From NCBI GenBank assembly GCA_023428295.1, contig JAEYYV010000069.1, positions 13,380 through 77,379 on the forward strand: a stretch of 64,000 nucleotides of DNA. Direction: 5' to 3'. The notes below the pieces were generated by a model. It was not told the origin of the DNA. It searched no databases and worked only from the letters and a program-made list of their open reading frames with translations. The position numbers were made by a program, and so were the translations under genes. Position 1 is the first letter of the stretch, and every line of letters starts with the position of its first letter. Source of the stretch: Pseudomonadota bacterium (lineage in GTDB: Bacteria > Myxococcota_A > Polyangia > Haliangiales > Haliangiaceae). Of the stretch, positions 50,311-59,339 are shown piece after piece.

Positions 50311-53300
50311 TGGCGCGCTTCTTTATCGATCGGCCGATCTTCGCGTGGGTGCTCGCCATCATCGTGATGCTGGCGGGCGCGCTGTCGATCTTGCAGCTGC
50401 CGGTCTCGCAGTACCCGGCGATCGCGCCGCCTGCGGTGACGGTGAACGCGACGTATCCCGGTGCGTCGGCGAAGACAGTGGAAGAGACGGTCACGCAGGT
50501 GATCGAGCAGCGCATGACCGGCCTCGACGGCCTGCGCTACATGTCGTCGTCGAGTGATGCCACGGGTGGTGCGTCGATCGAGCTGACGTTCGAGCCGGGG
50601 ACGGATCCGGATATCGCGCAGGTGCAGGTGCAGAACAAGCTGCAGCTCGCGATGCCGCAGCTGCCGCAGGAAGTGCAGCGCCAGGGTGTGCGCGTGGCCA
50701 AGTCCAATCGCAACTTCTTGCTGATCGCTGCGTTCGTCTCGACGGACGGCAGCATGCAGCGAAATGACATCTCGGACTACGTGGTGTCGGTGCTGCAGGA
50801 TCCGCTGTCGCGCGTGCCGGGCGTCGGTGACATCCAGGTGTTCGGCGCGCAGTACGCGATGCGCATCTGGCTCGATCCCGACAAGCTGATCTCGTTTGGC
50901 CTGACGCCGCTCGATGTGAGCTCGGCGATCCAGGCGCAGAACGCGCAGGTGTCGGCGGGACAGTTCGGCGGTGCACCGTCGGTGAAGGGGCAGCAGCTGA
51001 ACGCCACCATCACCGCGCAGACGCGCTTGTCGACGCCCGCGCAGTTCGAGGACATCTTGCTTCGCGTCACGCCGAGTGGCGCGCAGGTGCGGCTGCGCGA
51101 TGTCGCGCGCGTGGAGCTGACGGGCGAGAGCTTCGAGGTGGACTCGACGTACAACGGTGTGCCCACGTCGGGCATCGGCATTCGTCTCGCGGTGGGTGCA
51201 AACGCGCTCGCCACGGCGGACGCGGTCAAGAAGCGCTTGGCCGAGCTGCAAACCACGTTTCCGCCGGGTCTCGAGGTCCGCTATCCGATCGATACGACGC
51301 CGTTCGTGCGCATCTCGATCGAGGAGGTCGTGAAGACGCTCGCGGAGGCGATCGGCCTCGTGTTCCTCGTGATGCTCCTGTTCCTGCAGAGCTTCCGCGC
51401 GACGCTGATCCCGACGATCGCGGTGCCCGTGGTGCTGCTCGGAACGTTCGGCATTCTCTCGGTGGCCGGGTACAGCGTGAACACGCTGACGATGTTCGGC
51501 ACGGTGCTCGCGATCGGCCTCCTGGTCGACGACGCGATCGTTGTCGTCGAGAACGTCGAGCGCTTGATGCACGACGAGCACCTCGATCCCAAGGAGGCCA
51601 CGCGGCGCTCCATGGATCAGATCACGGGTGCGCTCGTGGGTATCGCGCTGGTGCTGTCGGCCGTGTTCTTGCCGATGGCGTTCTTCGGCGGATCGGTCGG
51701 CGTGATCTATCGACAGTTCGCGATCACCATCGTCAGCGCGATGGGACTCTCGGTGCTCGTCGCTGTGACGCTGACACCCGCGATGTGCGCGACCATCCTC
51801 AAGGCGGGTCACAAGCGCGCCACGCGCGGGCCGTTCGCCTGGTTCAACAAGGGCTACGACAAGGTCGAGACCACGTACGCGCGCGGCGTGAAGCAGATCG
51901 TGCGGCGCAAGCTGCCCGCGATGATCGTGTTCGCGGCGCTGATCGGCGCGCTCGTCGTGTCGTATCGCAAGATGCCGACGGGCTTCCTCCCCGAGGAGGA
52001 TCAGGGAACGTTCAACGTGCAGGTGCTGACGCCGCCGGGTAGCACGATGGAGCAGACCAAGGCCGTCATGGATCGCGTGACGCAGCACTTGCTCGAGACC
52101 GAGAAGGACTCGATCGAGTCGGTCATGGCGATCACCGGCTTTGGCTTCGGCGGCCGCGGACAGAACTCGGGCCTCGCGTTCGTGCGCATGAAGCCGTGGG
52201 ACGAGCGCGGTGATGCCAAGCGCAAGGCATCTGCGGTCGTGCGCCGATCGATGGGCGTGTACTCGCAGTGGAAGGACGCGATCGTGTTCGCGTTCGCACC
52301 GCCCGCGATCAGCGAGCTCGGCAACGTCGCCGGCTGGCAGATGCAGCTACAGGATCGCGGCGGCCTCGGTCACGACAAGTTGATCGAAGCGCGCGATCAG
52401 CTGCTCGGGTTGGCGTCCAAAGATCCGCGCGTGGCGAAGGTCCGTCAGGGCGGCCTCGAGGATCGTCCCGAGTACAAGGTCGACGTCGATCAGGAGAAGG
52501 CCGCTGCGCTCGGTATCTCGCTCGCCGATATCAACTCGACGCTCTCGGCGACGTGGGGCGGCACGTACGTGAATGACTTCATCGATCAAGGCCGCACGAA
52601 GCGCGTGTACATGCAGGCCGACGCGGCGTTCCGCATGCAGCCCGATGATCTCGGTCGCTGGTACGTGCGCAATCGCGCGGGCGAGATGGTGCCGTTCTCC
52701 GCGTTCGCGACGGGCCGCTGGATGTACGGCTCGCCGAAGCTCGATCGCTTCAACGGCTTCCCGACGATCGCGATCCAGGGCGAAGCAGCGCCCGGCTTCT
52801 CGTCCGGTGAAGCCATGGGCGCGATGGACGAGCTGATGACGCAGATGCCGCCCGGCATCGGCCATCAGTGGACGGGCCTCGCCTACGAGGAGCGAGAGGC
52901 AGGCTCCAACGCGTGGGCGCTGTACGCGCTGTCGCTGCTCGTCGTGTTCTTGTGTCTCGCGGCGCTGTACGAGAGCTGGTCGATTCCGGTCAGCGTCGTG
53001 CTGGTCGTCCCGCTCGGCGTGCTCGGCGCCGTGCTCGCGACGATCTGGGGCAAGCAAGCGAACGACGTGTACTTCCAGGTCGGCTTGCTCGCGACGATCG
53101 GCCTCGCGGCAAAGAACGCGATCCTGATCGTCGAGTTCGCGAAGGAGCTCGTCGAGCAAGGCAAGTCACCGGCGGAGGCCGCGTTCGAGGCAGCGCGCCT
53201 GCGCTTGCGGCCGATCATCATGACGTCGCTCGCGTTCGTGCTCGGCGTGTTGCCGCTCGCGCTCGCCAACGGCGCGGGCGCGGGTGCGCAGAACGCGATC

Positions 53301-53444
53301 GGCTACGCGATCATCGGCGGCGTCACCGCAGCGACCGTCCTCGGCGTGCTGCTCGTTCCCGTGTTCTTCGTGCTGATCGTGCGGAGCAAGCCCAAGCATC
53401 CCGCGGCGACGGAGACACCCGTGCAACCGGGGCCCCATGCGTAA
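50310..53444 (+). CDS. RND multidrug efflux transporter (AcrB/HAE1 family)
   Basis: A 1,044-residue proton-driven pump: 12 membrane helices and two large periplasmic loops. Proton-relay residues are present: the Asp pair in [20 protein letters not shown] (TM4) and the Lys in [17 protein letters not shown] (TM10). The N-terminus [20 protein letters not shown] is typical of HAE1 exporters. A RATRGPF linker joins the halves. It overlaps the outer-membrane gene by 8 bases. Hydrophobic/amphiphilic drug export is expected from family; no local regulator is seen. Confidence 0.96.
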   Translation: MARFFIDRPIFAWVLAIIVMLAGALSILQLPVSQYPAIAPPAVTVNATYPGASAKTVEETVTQVIEQRMTGLDGLRYMSSSSDATGGASIELTFEPGTDPDIAQVQVQNKLQLAMPQLPQEVQRQGVRVAKSNRNFLLIAAFVSTDGSMQRNDISDYVVSVLQDPLSRVPGVGDIQVFGAQYAMRIWLDPDKLISFGLTPLDVSSAIQAQNAQVSAGQFGGAPSVKGQQLNATITAQTRLSTPAQFEDILLRVTPSGAQVRLRDVARVELTGESFEVDSTYNGVPTSGIGIRLAVGANALATADAVKKRLAELQTTFPPGLEVRYPIDTTPFVRISIEEVVKTLAEAIGLVFLVMLLFLQSFRATLIPTIAVPVVLLGTFGILSVAGYSVNTLTMFGTVLAIGLLVDDAIVVVENVERLMHDEHLDPKEATRRSMDQITGALVGIALVLSAVFLPMAFFGGSVGVIYRQFAITIVSAMGLSVLVAVTLTPAMCATILKAGHKRATRGPFAWFNKGYDKVETTYARGVKQIVRRKLPAMIVFAALIGALVVSYRKMPTGFLPEEDQGTFNVQVLTPPGSTMEQTKAVMDRVTQHLLETEKDSIESVMAITGFGFGGRGQNSGLAFVRMKPWDERGDAKRKASAVVRRSMGVYSQWKDAIVFAFAPPAISELGNVAGWQMQLQDRGGLGHDKLIEARDQLLGLASKDPRVAKVRQGGLEDRPEYKVDVDQEKAAALGISLADINSTLSATWGGTYVNDFIDQGRTKRVYMQADAAFRMQPDDLGRWYVRNRAGEMVPFSAFATGRWMYGSPKLDRFNGFPTIAIQGEAAPGFSSGEAMGAMDELMTQMPPGIGHQWTGLAYEEREAGSNAWALYALSLLVVFLCLAALYESWSIPVSVVLVVPLGVLGAVLATIWGKQANDVYFQVGLLATIGLAAKNAILIVEFAKELVEQGKSPAEAAFEAARLRLRPIIMTSLAFVLGVLPLALANGAGAGAQNAIGYAIIGGVTAATVLGVLLVPVFFVLIVRSKPKHPAATETPVQPGPHA

Positions 53445-54810
53445 GCTCGCGATCCTCTCTCTCGTCGCTGCATGCAACTTCGCGCCGGCCTACGAGCGCC
53501 CCAAGTCACCCGTTCCGGACGGCGTCGGGGACAGCTCGGGCCAAGGGCTGGCCGCGGTGGATCGCGGATGGCGCACGGTGTTCGCGGATCCGCGGCTTCA
53601 GCGATTGATCGAGCTCGCGCTCGCCAACAATCGCGATCTCCGCATCGCCGCGCTCAACGTGGAGGTCGCGCGCGCCACGCATCGCATCCAGCGCGCGCCG
53701 CTGTTGCCGCAGGTGTCGGGTGTGGCCGCCGCAAACGTCGTCGGCACCGAGGATGGCATCGCGTCGGGCATCACCAACCTGGGGCTCGGTTCGTACCGCG
53801 TCGGCGTCGGCGTGTCGTACGAGATCGATCTGTGGGGCCGCGTGCGCAACCAATCGGAAGCCGCGGTGCAGGCGTATCTCGCGACGGTCGCGGCCCATCG
53901 CGCCGCGCATCTCTCGCTCGTCAACACGGTCGTGGCGCAGTACCTCCGCGAGCGCGCGTTCGACGAGGAGCGCGTGCTCGCCGAGCAAACGGTGAAGCTC
54001 GTCGAGGAAGGCGTGACGCTGACCAAGCGCCAGTTCGAGGCGGGCCAGCGCTCCGATCTCGACACGGCGACCGCCGAAGCGCAGCTCTATGCAGCGCGGG
54101 CAGAGGTGGTCCGGCTCGTGGGCGCGAGGCAGCAAGCGGAGAACCTGCTCGCGCTGTTGATCGGCCAACCCGTGCCGAGCGATCTGCCCGCGGCGCAGCC
54201 GCTCGAGACGCAGGGCATCGTCGAGGATCTTCCGGCCGGCATCTCGTCCGAGGTGCTGCTGCGCCGCCCCGACGTCCTCGCGGCGGAGCACTCGCTGCGC
54301 GCGGCCAACGCGAACATCGGTGTCGCGCGCGCTGCCTTCTTGCCGCAGATCTCGCTCACCGCGTTTGGTGGCTTCGCGAGCGCCACGCTCAGCAAGCTGT
54401 TCTCCGGTGGGTTCGCGTGGAGCGTGGGCGGCAACCTCGCGCAGCCGCTGTTCGACTACGGCCGCAACAGGGCGACGCTCGAGGTGGCCAAGCTGCGCAA
54501 GCTCGTCGAGGTCGCGGAGTACGAGAAGGCGATCCAGGTCGCGTTCCGTGAAGTGGCCGATGCACTCGTCGCGCGCGCCACGCTCGACGATCAGCTCGCG
54601 GCCGTGGTCTCGCGCGCCGACGCAGAGAAGCGCCGCTACGAGCTCTCGGAGATGCGCTACAAGAGCGGCATCGAGAGCTATCAGACGGTGCTTCTCGCAC
54701 AGCAGGCGCTGTACGCGACGCAGCAGCAGCTCATCGAGCTTCGCCTGGTGCGCCTGGTGAACCTCGCGGATCTGTATCTCGCGCTCGGCGGCGGCTGGCG
54801 CGAGAGCTAA
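53437..54810 (+). CDS. Outer-membrane efflux channel lipoprotein (OprM/NodT type)
   Basis: A 457-residue TolC-like channel with signal [13 protein letters not shown] (lipobox, Cys 13). Two internally repeated OEP halves are seen: [20 protein letters not shown] and [20 protein letters not shown], with [20 protein letters not shown] and [20 protein letters not shown], both marks of the NodT group. Third gene of the tripartite pump. Confidence 0.94.
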   Translation: MRKLAILSLVAACNFAPAYERPKSPVPDGVGDSSGQGLAAVDRGWRTVFADPRLQRLIELALANNRDLRIAALNVEVARATHRIQRAPLLPQVSGVAAANVVGTEDGIASGITNLGLGSYRVGVGVSYEIDLWGRVRNQSEAAVQAYLATVAAHRAAHLSLVNTVVAQYLRERAFDEERVLAEQTVKLVEEGVTLTKRQFEAGQRSDLDTATAEAQLYAARAEVVRLVGARQQAENLLALLIGQPVPSDLPAAQPLETQGIVEDLPAGISSEVLLRRPDVLAAEHSLRAANANIGVARAAFLPQISLTAFGGFASATLSKLFSGGFAWSVGGNLAQPLFDYGRNRATLEVAKLRKLVEVAEYEKAIQVAFREVADALVARATLDDQLAAVVSRADAEKRRYELSEMRYKSGIESYQTVLLAQQALYATQQQLIELRLVRLVNLADLYLALGGGWRES

Positions 54811-54862
54811 CACGAGAATCACCGAGCGACCGCGGCATGTGCGCTGCACTCGCAGCGTTCAT

Positions 54863-55096
54863 ATGGCGGCGTTCGTGAAGAGCTTGATCGTGATCGCGTG
54901 TGTCGGCGCGCTAAACCTCGCGCTGCTCGGGATCTTCCACGTGGACATCCTCGGGATGCTCGGCTTCCCCGAAGCAGGCGAGCGAGTTCTCTACGCGCTC
55001 GTCGGCATCAGTGGGCTGTGCGCGCTCATGCTGCTGCCGAGCTTGCCGCGCAACGTCGTCGAGTGCGGCCACCGCCAGCTCGTGGCTCGTCGCTAA
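54863..55096 (+). CDS. DUF378-like small membrane protein
   Basis: 77 residues with two transmembrane helices. The pattern ACVGALNLALLGIFHVDIL, then ERVLYALVGISGLCALMLLP, matches DUF378 (GG.NWGL.G...., Y.LVG..G). Function of the family is unknown. The ATG at 54863 was chosen over 54839 because it gives the short N-terminus typical of the family. Its TAA overlaps the stop of the convergent HDOD gene. Confidence 0.7.
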   Translation: MAAFVKSLIVIACVGALNLALLGIFHVDILGMLGFPEAGERVLYALVGISGLCALMLLPSLPRNVVECGHRQLVARR

Positions 55097-55995
55097 TCGA
55101 GCAGCGAGAGGAACACCTTCGAGCGCTCGAGCTCTCTGCGAGTCTTGCTGGTGAGCTGCTCGCGCGACGACTCGGTGAGGCCGTTGCGCTCGAACAGCGC
55201 CGCCGATTCCTCGTCACCGTCTTCGCACATCGCCGCCGCGTTACCGAACGTCTTGGCGCAGATGCTCGAGAGGTGATCGGCCGCTGCGACGATCTCGGTG
55301 ATCGAGCGCAGGTTCGGCGCGAGTCGCTCGCGAACGTGGACCTGGTGAATCGTGTGGTGCGTCTCGATCGGCGTCGAGAGCGTCGCCGGGAACTTCCATT
55401 GCCGCGCGAGGCGCGAGCCGACGCGATCGTGCGGTGCGAGATCGTGCTTCTTCTCGGCCTCGTGAAGCGAGAGGCCGTCGCGCTTCATCGATTCGAACGC
55501 GGCGGCGAGGCCGTCCGGATCGATCTTCGCGAGCGCGATCTTGCCCATATCGTGGAGCAGCCCCGCGGTGAAGCAGGCGCCCGGATCCGGGAACTTCACC
55601 TCGACGGCGAGCTCGCGCGATGCAGTGGCGACGATCAGCGAGTGCAGCCACAGCGCGCGCGCATCGACGACGCCGTCCTTGCCTTTGAGCGTCTCGAGCA
55701 CCGAGATGCTGAGCACGAGCTGATAGAGCGTGTTGAAGCCGACGAACGGGATCGCGCGCGCGACATCGCTGACGCCGCCGGGGATGCCGAAGTACGGCGA
55801 GTTCACGAGGCGCAAGAGCTTGGCGCTCGTCGCTGGATCGGTGCGCAGGATGTCCGCCACGTGGGCGACGCTGACGTTCTTGGAGTGCACGACCTCGCCG
55901 ATGCGAAGCGCGACGATCGGGAGCGTCGGCAGACTATCGAGCGCTTTGGCGATCTTCGTCGTGTCGTTGCTGATGCTGCTCGCGTCGGGCAGCAC
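55093..55995 (-). CDS. HDOD-domain signalling protein
   Basis: About 300 residues. An HDOD domain covers about 10-210: LDSLPTLPIVALRIGEVVHS, LRTDPATSAKLLRLVNSPYF (the classic HDOD D...A..lLrlaNSa.f), and AGLLHDMGKIALAKI. HDOD is a degenerate HD-type fold usually without phosphodiesterase activity, used in protein interaction and signalling. The HD pair in LLHDMGK looks intact here. The tail of about 90 residues is helical. The GTG at 55995 follows GGAGG and overlaps the upstream stop by one base. Third gene of a Ser/Thr-kinase operon with a sigma54-type promoter. Confidence 0.87.
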   Translation of the reverse strand: MLPDASSISNDTTKIAKALDSLPTLPIVALRIGEVVHSKNVSVAHVADILRTDPATSAKLLRLVNSPYFGIPGGVSDVARAIPFVGFNTLYQLVLSISVLETLKGKDGVVDARALWLHSLIVATASRELAVEVKFPDPGACFTAGLLHDMGKIALAKIDPDGLAAAFESMKRDGLSLHEAEKKHDLAPHDRVGSRLARQWKFPATLSTPIETHHTIHQVHVRERLAPNLRSITEIVAAADHLSSICAKTFGNAAAMCEDGDEESAALFERNGLTESSREQLTSKTRRELERSKVFLSLLD

Positions 55996-56561
55996 TAGTT
56001 TCCTCCGCGCGCGACCACGCCGAGGAGAAACGCGACTTGCAGCTCGAGCTCGTCCTTGGGGAGCGCGGTGCCAGCGACGTACGCGGTGACTGCTACGTCG
56101 GCGCATAATCCGAGCGAGCCTTTGCCAACGCAGGCGCCTCCGCTCGCCGTCGCGCCCCACAGGGTTTTCGGCGCGACCATCCACACGCCTTGGCCGGTGA
56201 GGCGCACGGGCGTTCCGGGAACCACGAGTCGCGCGCCGGCGGAGACGCCGATCGAGGTGCGATCCATCGCTTGACCGACGAGGCCCCCCACCGCGTACAC
56301 GTGCGGGTCGTCATTTACCGCGACCGCGCCGAGCGCGGAGAACAGCAGCGGCCCCTTGTGCGTGTGGGACATGCCCTCTTCCGTCGCCTGCGTGATGCCG
56401 TAGCCGATCTTCACCTCGGCCTCCCACAGCGGCAGCGATTCGATCACCTCCGTCGTCTTGTGAGCAGCGGGCTCGGCGATCGCGATGGTGGGCAGAAGAG
56501 CGACGAGAATGGCGATGCGCACGGGGAGCTTCTTTCGCAGAGTGTTGGCGGGAGGGATCAC
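55995..56561 (-). CDS. Secreted protein of unknown function
   Basis: A 188-residue protein not recognised as a named family. A basic start (NTLRKKLPVR) and a hydrophobic stretch IAILVALLPTIAIA make a signal peptide, cleaved near AIA-EP. The mature part alternates hydrophobic and polar residues with Gly-rich turns (EVKIGYGITQATEEG, ISIGVSAGARLVVPG-like, GGACVGKGSLGLCADVAVTA), consistent with a small outer-membrane beta-barrel or a periplasmic beta protein; two Cys near the end may bond. The GTG at 56561 overlaps the kinase stop; GTG 56522 is an alternative. Confidence 0.65.
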   Translation of the reverse strand: MIPPANTLRKKLPVRIAILVALLPTIAIAEPAAHKTTEVIESLPLWEAEVKIGYGITQATEEGMSHTHKGPLLFSALGAVAVNDDPHVYAVGGLVGQAMDRTSIGVSAGARLVVPGTPVRLTGQGVWMVAPKTLWGATASGGACVGKGSLGLCADVAVTAYVAGTALPKDELELQVAFLLGVVARGGN

Positions 56562-57475
56562 GCGATGGCGCCCATCGGGAGGAGATCCTTCACCGTCGTC
56601 GAGCGGCGGTGCCACGCGAGCCGCGCGAGCGTGTACTCGACCTCGTCCATCGTGGGGCGCATCCCCGGATCCTTCGCGAGCATGCGCATGATGAGTCCCT
56701 CGAGCGTCGCGCTCATCTCGGAGCGATACGTCGACGGGCGCTGCGGCAACTGCTCCGTGTGAAGGAGCATGAGCTGCGGCAGCGTTCCGTGAAACGGCTG
56801 ATCGCCCGTGCACAGCTCGAAGAGGAGGCAGCCGAGCGCGTAGACATCGCTCTTGGTCGTGGGTGCGCCGCGCCACTGCTCGGGCGGCATGTACATCGGC
56901 GTGCCGGCGATGGTGCCGTCGTCGTTGGCCGGCTCGGTCGTCTTGCGAGACACGCCGTAGTCGATGACCTTCACCTGCGGCCAGCCGTCCTTGGTCTGTT
57001 CGTAGAGCACGAACACGTTGTCGGGCTTGATGTCGCAGTGCACGTAGCCATTGCGGTGCATCGACGCGACCGCCGACGCGATCTGCGTACCGATCGCGAG
57101 CACCGCGTCCATCGCCACACAACCGCGATCCGCGAGGGCCGCGAGGTTCTCGCCATCGAGCAGCTCCATCACGATGTACGGAACACCCGACGACGACGTG
57201 GCGCAGGTGTGAATGTCGAGCAGGCTCGGGTGGCGCACGGCGCGCGAGATGGCGTGCTCGGCGAAGAACTTGCCGACCACCTCGGCGCTGTTCGTGTACA
57301 TCGGATCGAGGAGCTTGAGCGCCACGCGCTTGCCCGTGGGCATGTGCTCCGCGAGGTAGACCGATGCGGTGCCACCCTTCGCCAGCAGCGCGATCATCAC
57401 GTAGTCGCCGAGGCGGCTGTCGTCGATGGGCGTGTTGACGGTCCACGGGGTGGTGAGCTCACGACTGCGCGACAT
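56558..57475 (-). CDS. Ser/Thr protein kinase in a sigma54-controlled operon
   Basis: 305 residues, nearly all one Hanks-type kinase domain (about 20-285). The glycine loop is AKGGTASVYLAEH, the ATP Lys is in RVALKLLD, and the catalytic loop is YVHCDIKPDNVF (HCD for HRD). DYG replaces DFG (KVIDYGVSRK), and PPEQWRG stands for APE. The Asp and Asn needed for catalysis are kept. No membrane helix or sensor domain. The ATG at 57475 lies 14 bases after a sigma54-type GC, with a GGAG between. It is divergent from motA and coupled to a secreted protein and an HDOD protein. A link to motility is inferred from the shared control sites. Confidence 0.88.
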   Translation of the reverse strand: MSRSRELTTPWTVNTPIDDSRLGDYVMIALLAKGGTASVYLAEHMPTGKRVALKLLDPMYTNSAEVVGKFFAEHAISRAVRHPSLLDIHTCATSSSGVPYIVMELLDGENLAALADRGCVAMDAVLAIGTQIASAVASMHRNGYVHCDIKPDNVFVLYEQTKDGWPQVKVIDYGVSRKTTEPANDDGTIAGTPMYMPPEQWRGAPTTKSDVYALGCLLFELCTGDQPFHGTLPQLMLLHTEQLPQRPSTYRSEMSATLEGLIMRMLAKDPGMRPTMDEVEYTLARLAWHRRSTTVKDLLPMGAIA

Positions 57476-57487
57476 GAAACTCCATCG

Positions 57488-57503
57488 TGCAGCCGTGATG
57501 CCA
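57488..57503 (-). promoter_or_regulatory. Sigma54-type promoter for Ser/Thr kinase operon
   Basis: Minus strand TGGCATCACGGCTGCA; the closest to consensus of the minus-strand set, GG-N10-GC. Shares GGCAT and GGCTGCA with the fliM element. Expected start near 57477, 2 bases before the ATG. Confidence 0.6.
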
Positions 57504-57552
57504 CGCACGATCCCAAGGCTTCCGCTCGGTTGCGCGACACCCACATTCGCGC

Positions 57553-57568
57553 ATCGGCAGCGCTGACG
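57553..57568 (-). promoter_or_regulatory. Enhancer-type site upstream of kinase operon
   Basis: Minus strand CGTCAGCGCTGCCGAT, 14 of 16 bases as in the flhB/fliM site. Fifty bases separate it from the promoter GG, about one helical turn more than at flhB, flhF and fliM. It lies 49 bases before the divergent motA start. Confidence 0.6.
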
Positions 57569-57617
57569 ATTCCCGCGTCAACTTCCCCGAACCTGGTCGA
57601 CCCGAAGAGCAAGACCA

Positions 57618-58466
57618 ATGGCGATTCCAGGAATTCTCTTCGCGCTCGCAGCCGTGTGCGGCGGCTTCGCGATGGCAGGTGGCCACTTCGGTGTGCTCAT
57701 CCAGCCATCCGAGTTCGTCGTCATCATCGGCGCTGCTCTCGGCGCGCTCTTGACGTCTTCACCCGGGCTCATGAAGAAGCGCGTGGCCCATGCGCTGAAG
57801 ATGGCGATCAAAGAGAACATCCCGAAGAAGGGGGACTACCTCGATCTGCTGAAGCTCCAGTACGAGCTGTTCATGCTCGCGCGCCGCCAGGGCGTCCTCG
57901 CGCTCGAGACGCACGTGAACGATCCGTCGAAGTCCGAGCTGTTCAACAAGTACCCGTCCGTCAAGAAGCAGCAGCACGCGCCCACGTTCCTCGCCGAAGC
58001 ACTCCAGCAGATCGTCAACGGCATCGCGCCCGACGAGCTCGAACAGCTCCTCGACAACGAGCTCGACACGCTCAAAGCCGAAGGGCACCTCGCGACCGGA
58101 CTCATCAAGACGATCGGCGACGCGCTCCCCGGCATCGGCATCGTCGCCGCCGTGCTCGGCATCATCGTCACGATGGGTCACATGGATGCACCGCCCGCGG
58201 TCATCGGTCACCACGTCGCTGCGGCCCTCGTCGGAACCTTCCTCGGCATCCTCATCTGCTACTGCGTGATGCAGCCGCTCGCGAACAACGCCGAGACGCA
58301 AGAGATCCACCAGCTCCGCTATCTCAACGTGATCAAGTCCGCCGTCATCGCCTCCGCGCGCGGCGTCGCGCCGCCCACCGCCGTCGAGTTCGGTCGCAAG
58401 ATGATCTTCTCCGACGAGCGCCCCTCTTTCGCGGACCTCGACAAGGCCCTGCAGTCGGTCGGCTGA
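57618..58466 (+). CDS. motA: Flagellar stator protein MotA
   Basis: Ion-channel stator subunit, 282 residues with four membrane helices: MAIPGILFALAAVCGGFAMA, PSEFVVIIGAALGALL, then GIGIVAAVLGIIVTMG and VGTFLGILICYCVMQPL. The cytoplasmic loop between helices 2 and 3 carries the basic/acidic residues that touch FliG (LLKLQYELFMLARRQG, LLDNELDTLKAEG). GDALPGIGIVAAVLGII is the MotA signature. Forms a two-gene operon with motB, 3 bases apart. No clear promoter found upstream on this strand. Confidence 0.95.
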   Translation: MAIPGILFALAAVCGGFAMAGGHFGVLIQPSEFVVIIGAALGALLTSSPGLMKKRVAHALKMAIKENIPKKGDYLDLLKLQYELFMLARRQGVLALETHVNDPSKSELFNKYPSVKKQQHAPTFLAEALQQIVNGIAPDELEQLLDNELDTLKAEGHLATGLIKTIGDALPGIGIVAAVLGIIVTMGHMDAPPAVIGHHVAAALVGTFLGILICYCVMQPLANNAETQEIHQLRYLNVIKSAVIASARGVAPPTAVEFGRKMIFSDERPSFADLDKALQSVG

Positions 58467-58469
58467 GTC

Positions 58470-59306
58470 ATGGCGCGTCGCTACAAGAAGGTCGAAGCCG
58501 CACACGGTCACCACGGTGGCGCGTGGAAGGTCGCCTACGCGGACTTCGTCACCGCGATGATGGCGCTGTTCATGGTGCTCTGGCTCCTGGCCTCTACCGA
58601 CGCTGCATCGCGCAGAGAGATCTCGAACTACTTCCGCACGGGCATCCTCCCCGACGGCGATCTCGCGATGAACCACGCCGCGCAGATCAAGCCGTCGGTC
58701 ATCGAAGAGTCCGGCTCGCCGCCGCCGTCCGACGAGCAAGCGAGCTTCGACAACAAAGCGGACGCCGCGAAGCAGATCAGCGACAAGCTCGGTCGCCTCG
58801 CCGCGCTCGACGACGAGCTGGCCTCCGTCATTCGCAACGTGAAGATCAAGATCACGCCCGAAGGCGTCCTCGTCGAGACCGTCGACGAAGGCGACAACCT
58901 GCTCTTCGATCTCTCGTCCGCCAAGCTCTCCGATCCACTCCAGCGCTTTCTCAAAGCGTTCGCGCCCATCGTCACCAAGCTCGGCCGCCCCGTCGAGATC
59001 AACGGACACACCGACGCTCGGCTCTTCGCGAAAGGCTCGAAGCTCAACAACTGGGATCTCTCGTATCAACGCGCCGCCGCCGCTCGCGAGATCTTCGAGC
59101 ACAACGGCGTGCCCAAAGAGCAGATCGTCGGCCTGTTCGCGCGCGGCTCGAGCCAGCTCTACGATCCGCAGAACCCGCTCGCGCCACAGAACCGGCGCCT
59201 GTCGTTCCTGCTCCGCATCTCTGGCAACTACGACAAGCCGCAGCGCGTGAACGAGCTCGACGTGACGCCGTCGCCCGAGCCAGCGGCGCCGGATGCGCGC
59301 AACTGA
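58470..59306 (+). CDS. motB: Flagellar stator protein MotB
   Basis: Stator subunit anchored to peptidoglycan. The 278-residue protein has an N-terminal helix with the ion-binding Asp25 in WKVAYADFVTAMMALFMVLW, followed by a plug region. A C-terminal OmpA-like domain follows (about 150-255; PVEINGHTDARLF, LSYQRAAAAREIFEHNGV, RRLSFLLRIS). The Tyr before Ala-Asp and overall pattern suggest a proton-type MotB, but ion choice is not certain from sequence. Confidence 0.95.
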   Translation: MARRYKKVEAAHGHHGGAWKVAYADFVTAMMALFMVLWLLASTDAASRREISNYFRTGILPDGDLAMNHAAQIKPSVIEESGSPPPSDEQASFDNKADAAKQISDKLGRLAALDDELASVIRNVKIKITPEGVLVETVDEGDNLLFDLSSAKLSDPLQRFLKAFAPIVTKLGRPVEINGHTDARLFAKGSKLNNWDLSYQRAAAAREIFEHNGVPKEQIVGLFARGSSQLYDPQNPLAPQNRRLSFLLRISGNYDKPQRVNELDVTPSPEPAAPDARN

Positions 59307-59339
59307 CACGCCGCAACGGGACAGCGATATGCTCGGGCG

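Noticed and set aside
57476..57617. A sigma54 or sigma28 promoter for motA on the plus strand
   Set aside because: No GG-N10-GC with GGCA/TGC context and no TAAA box was found on the plus strand of this gap.
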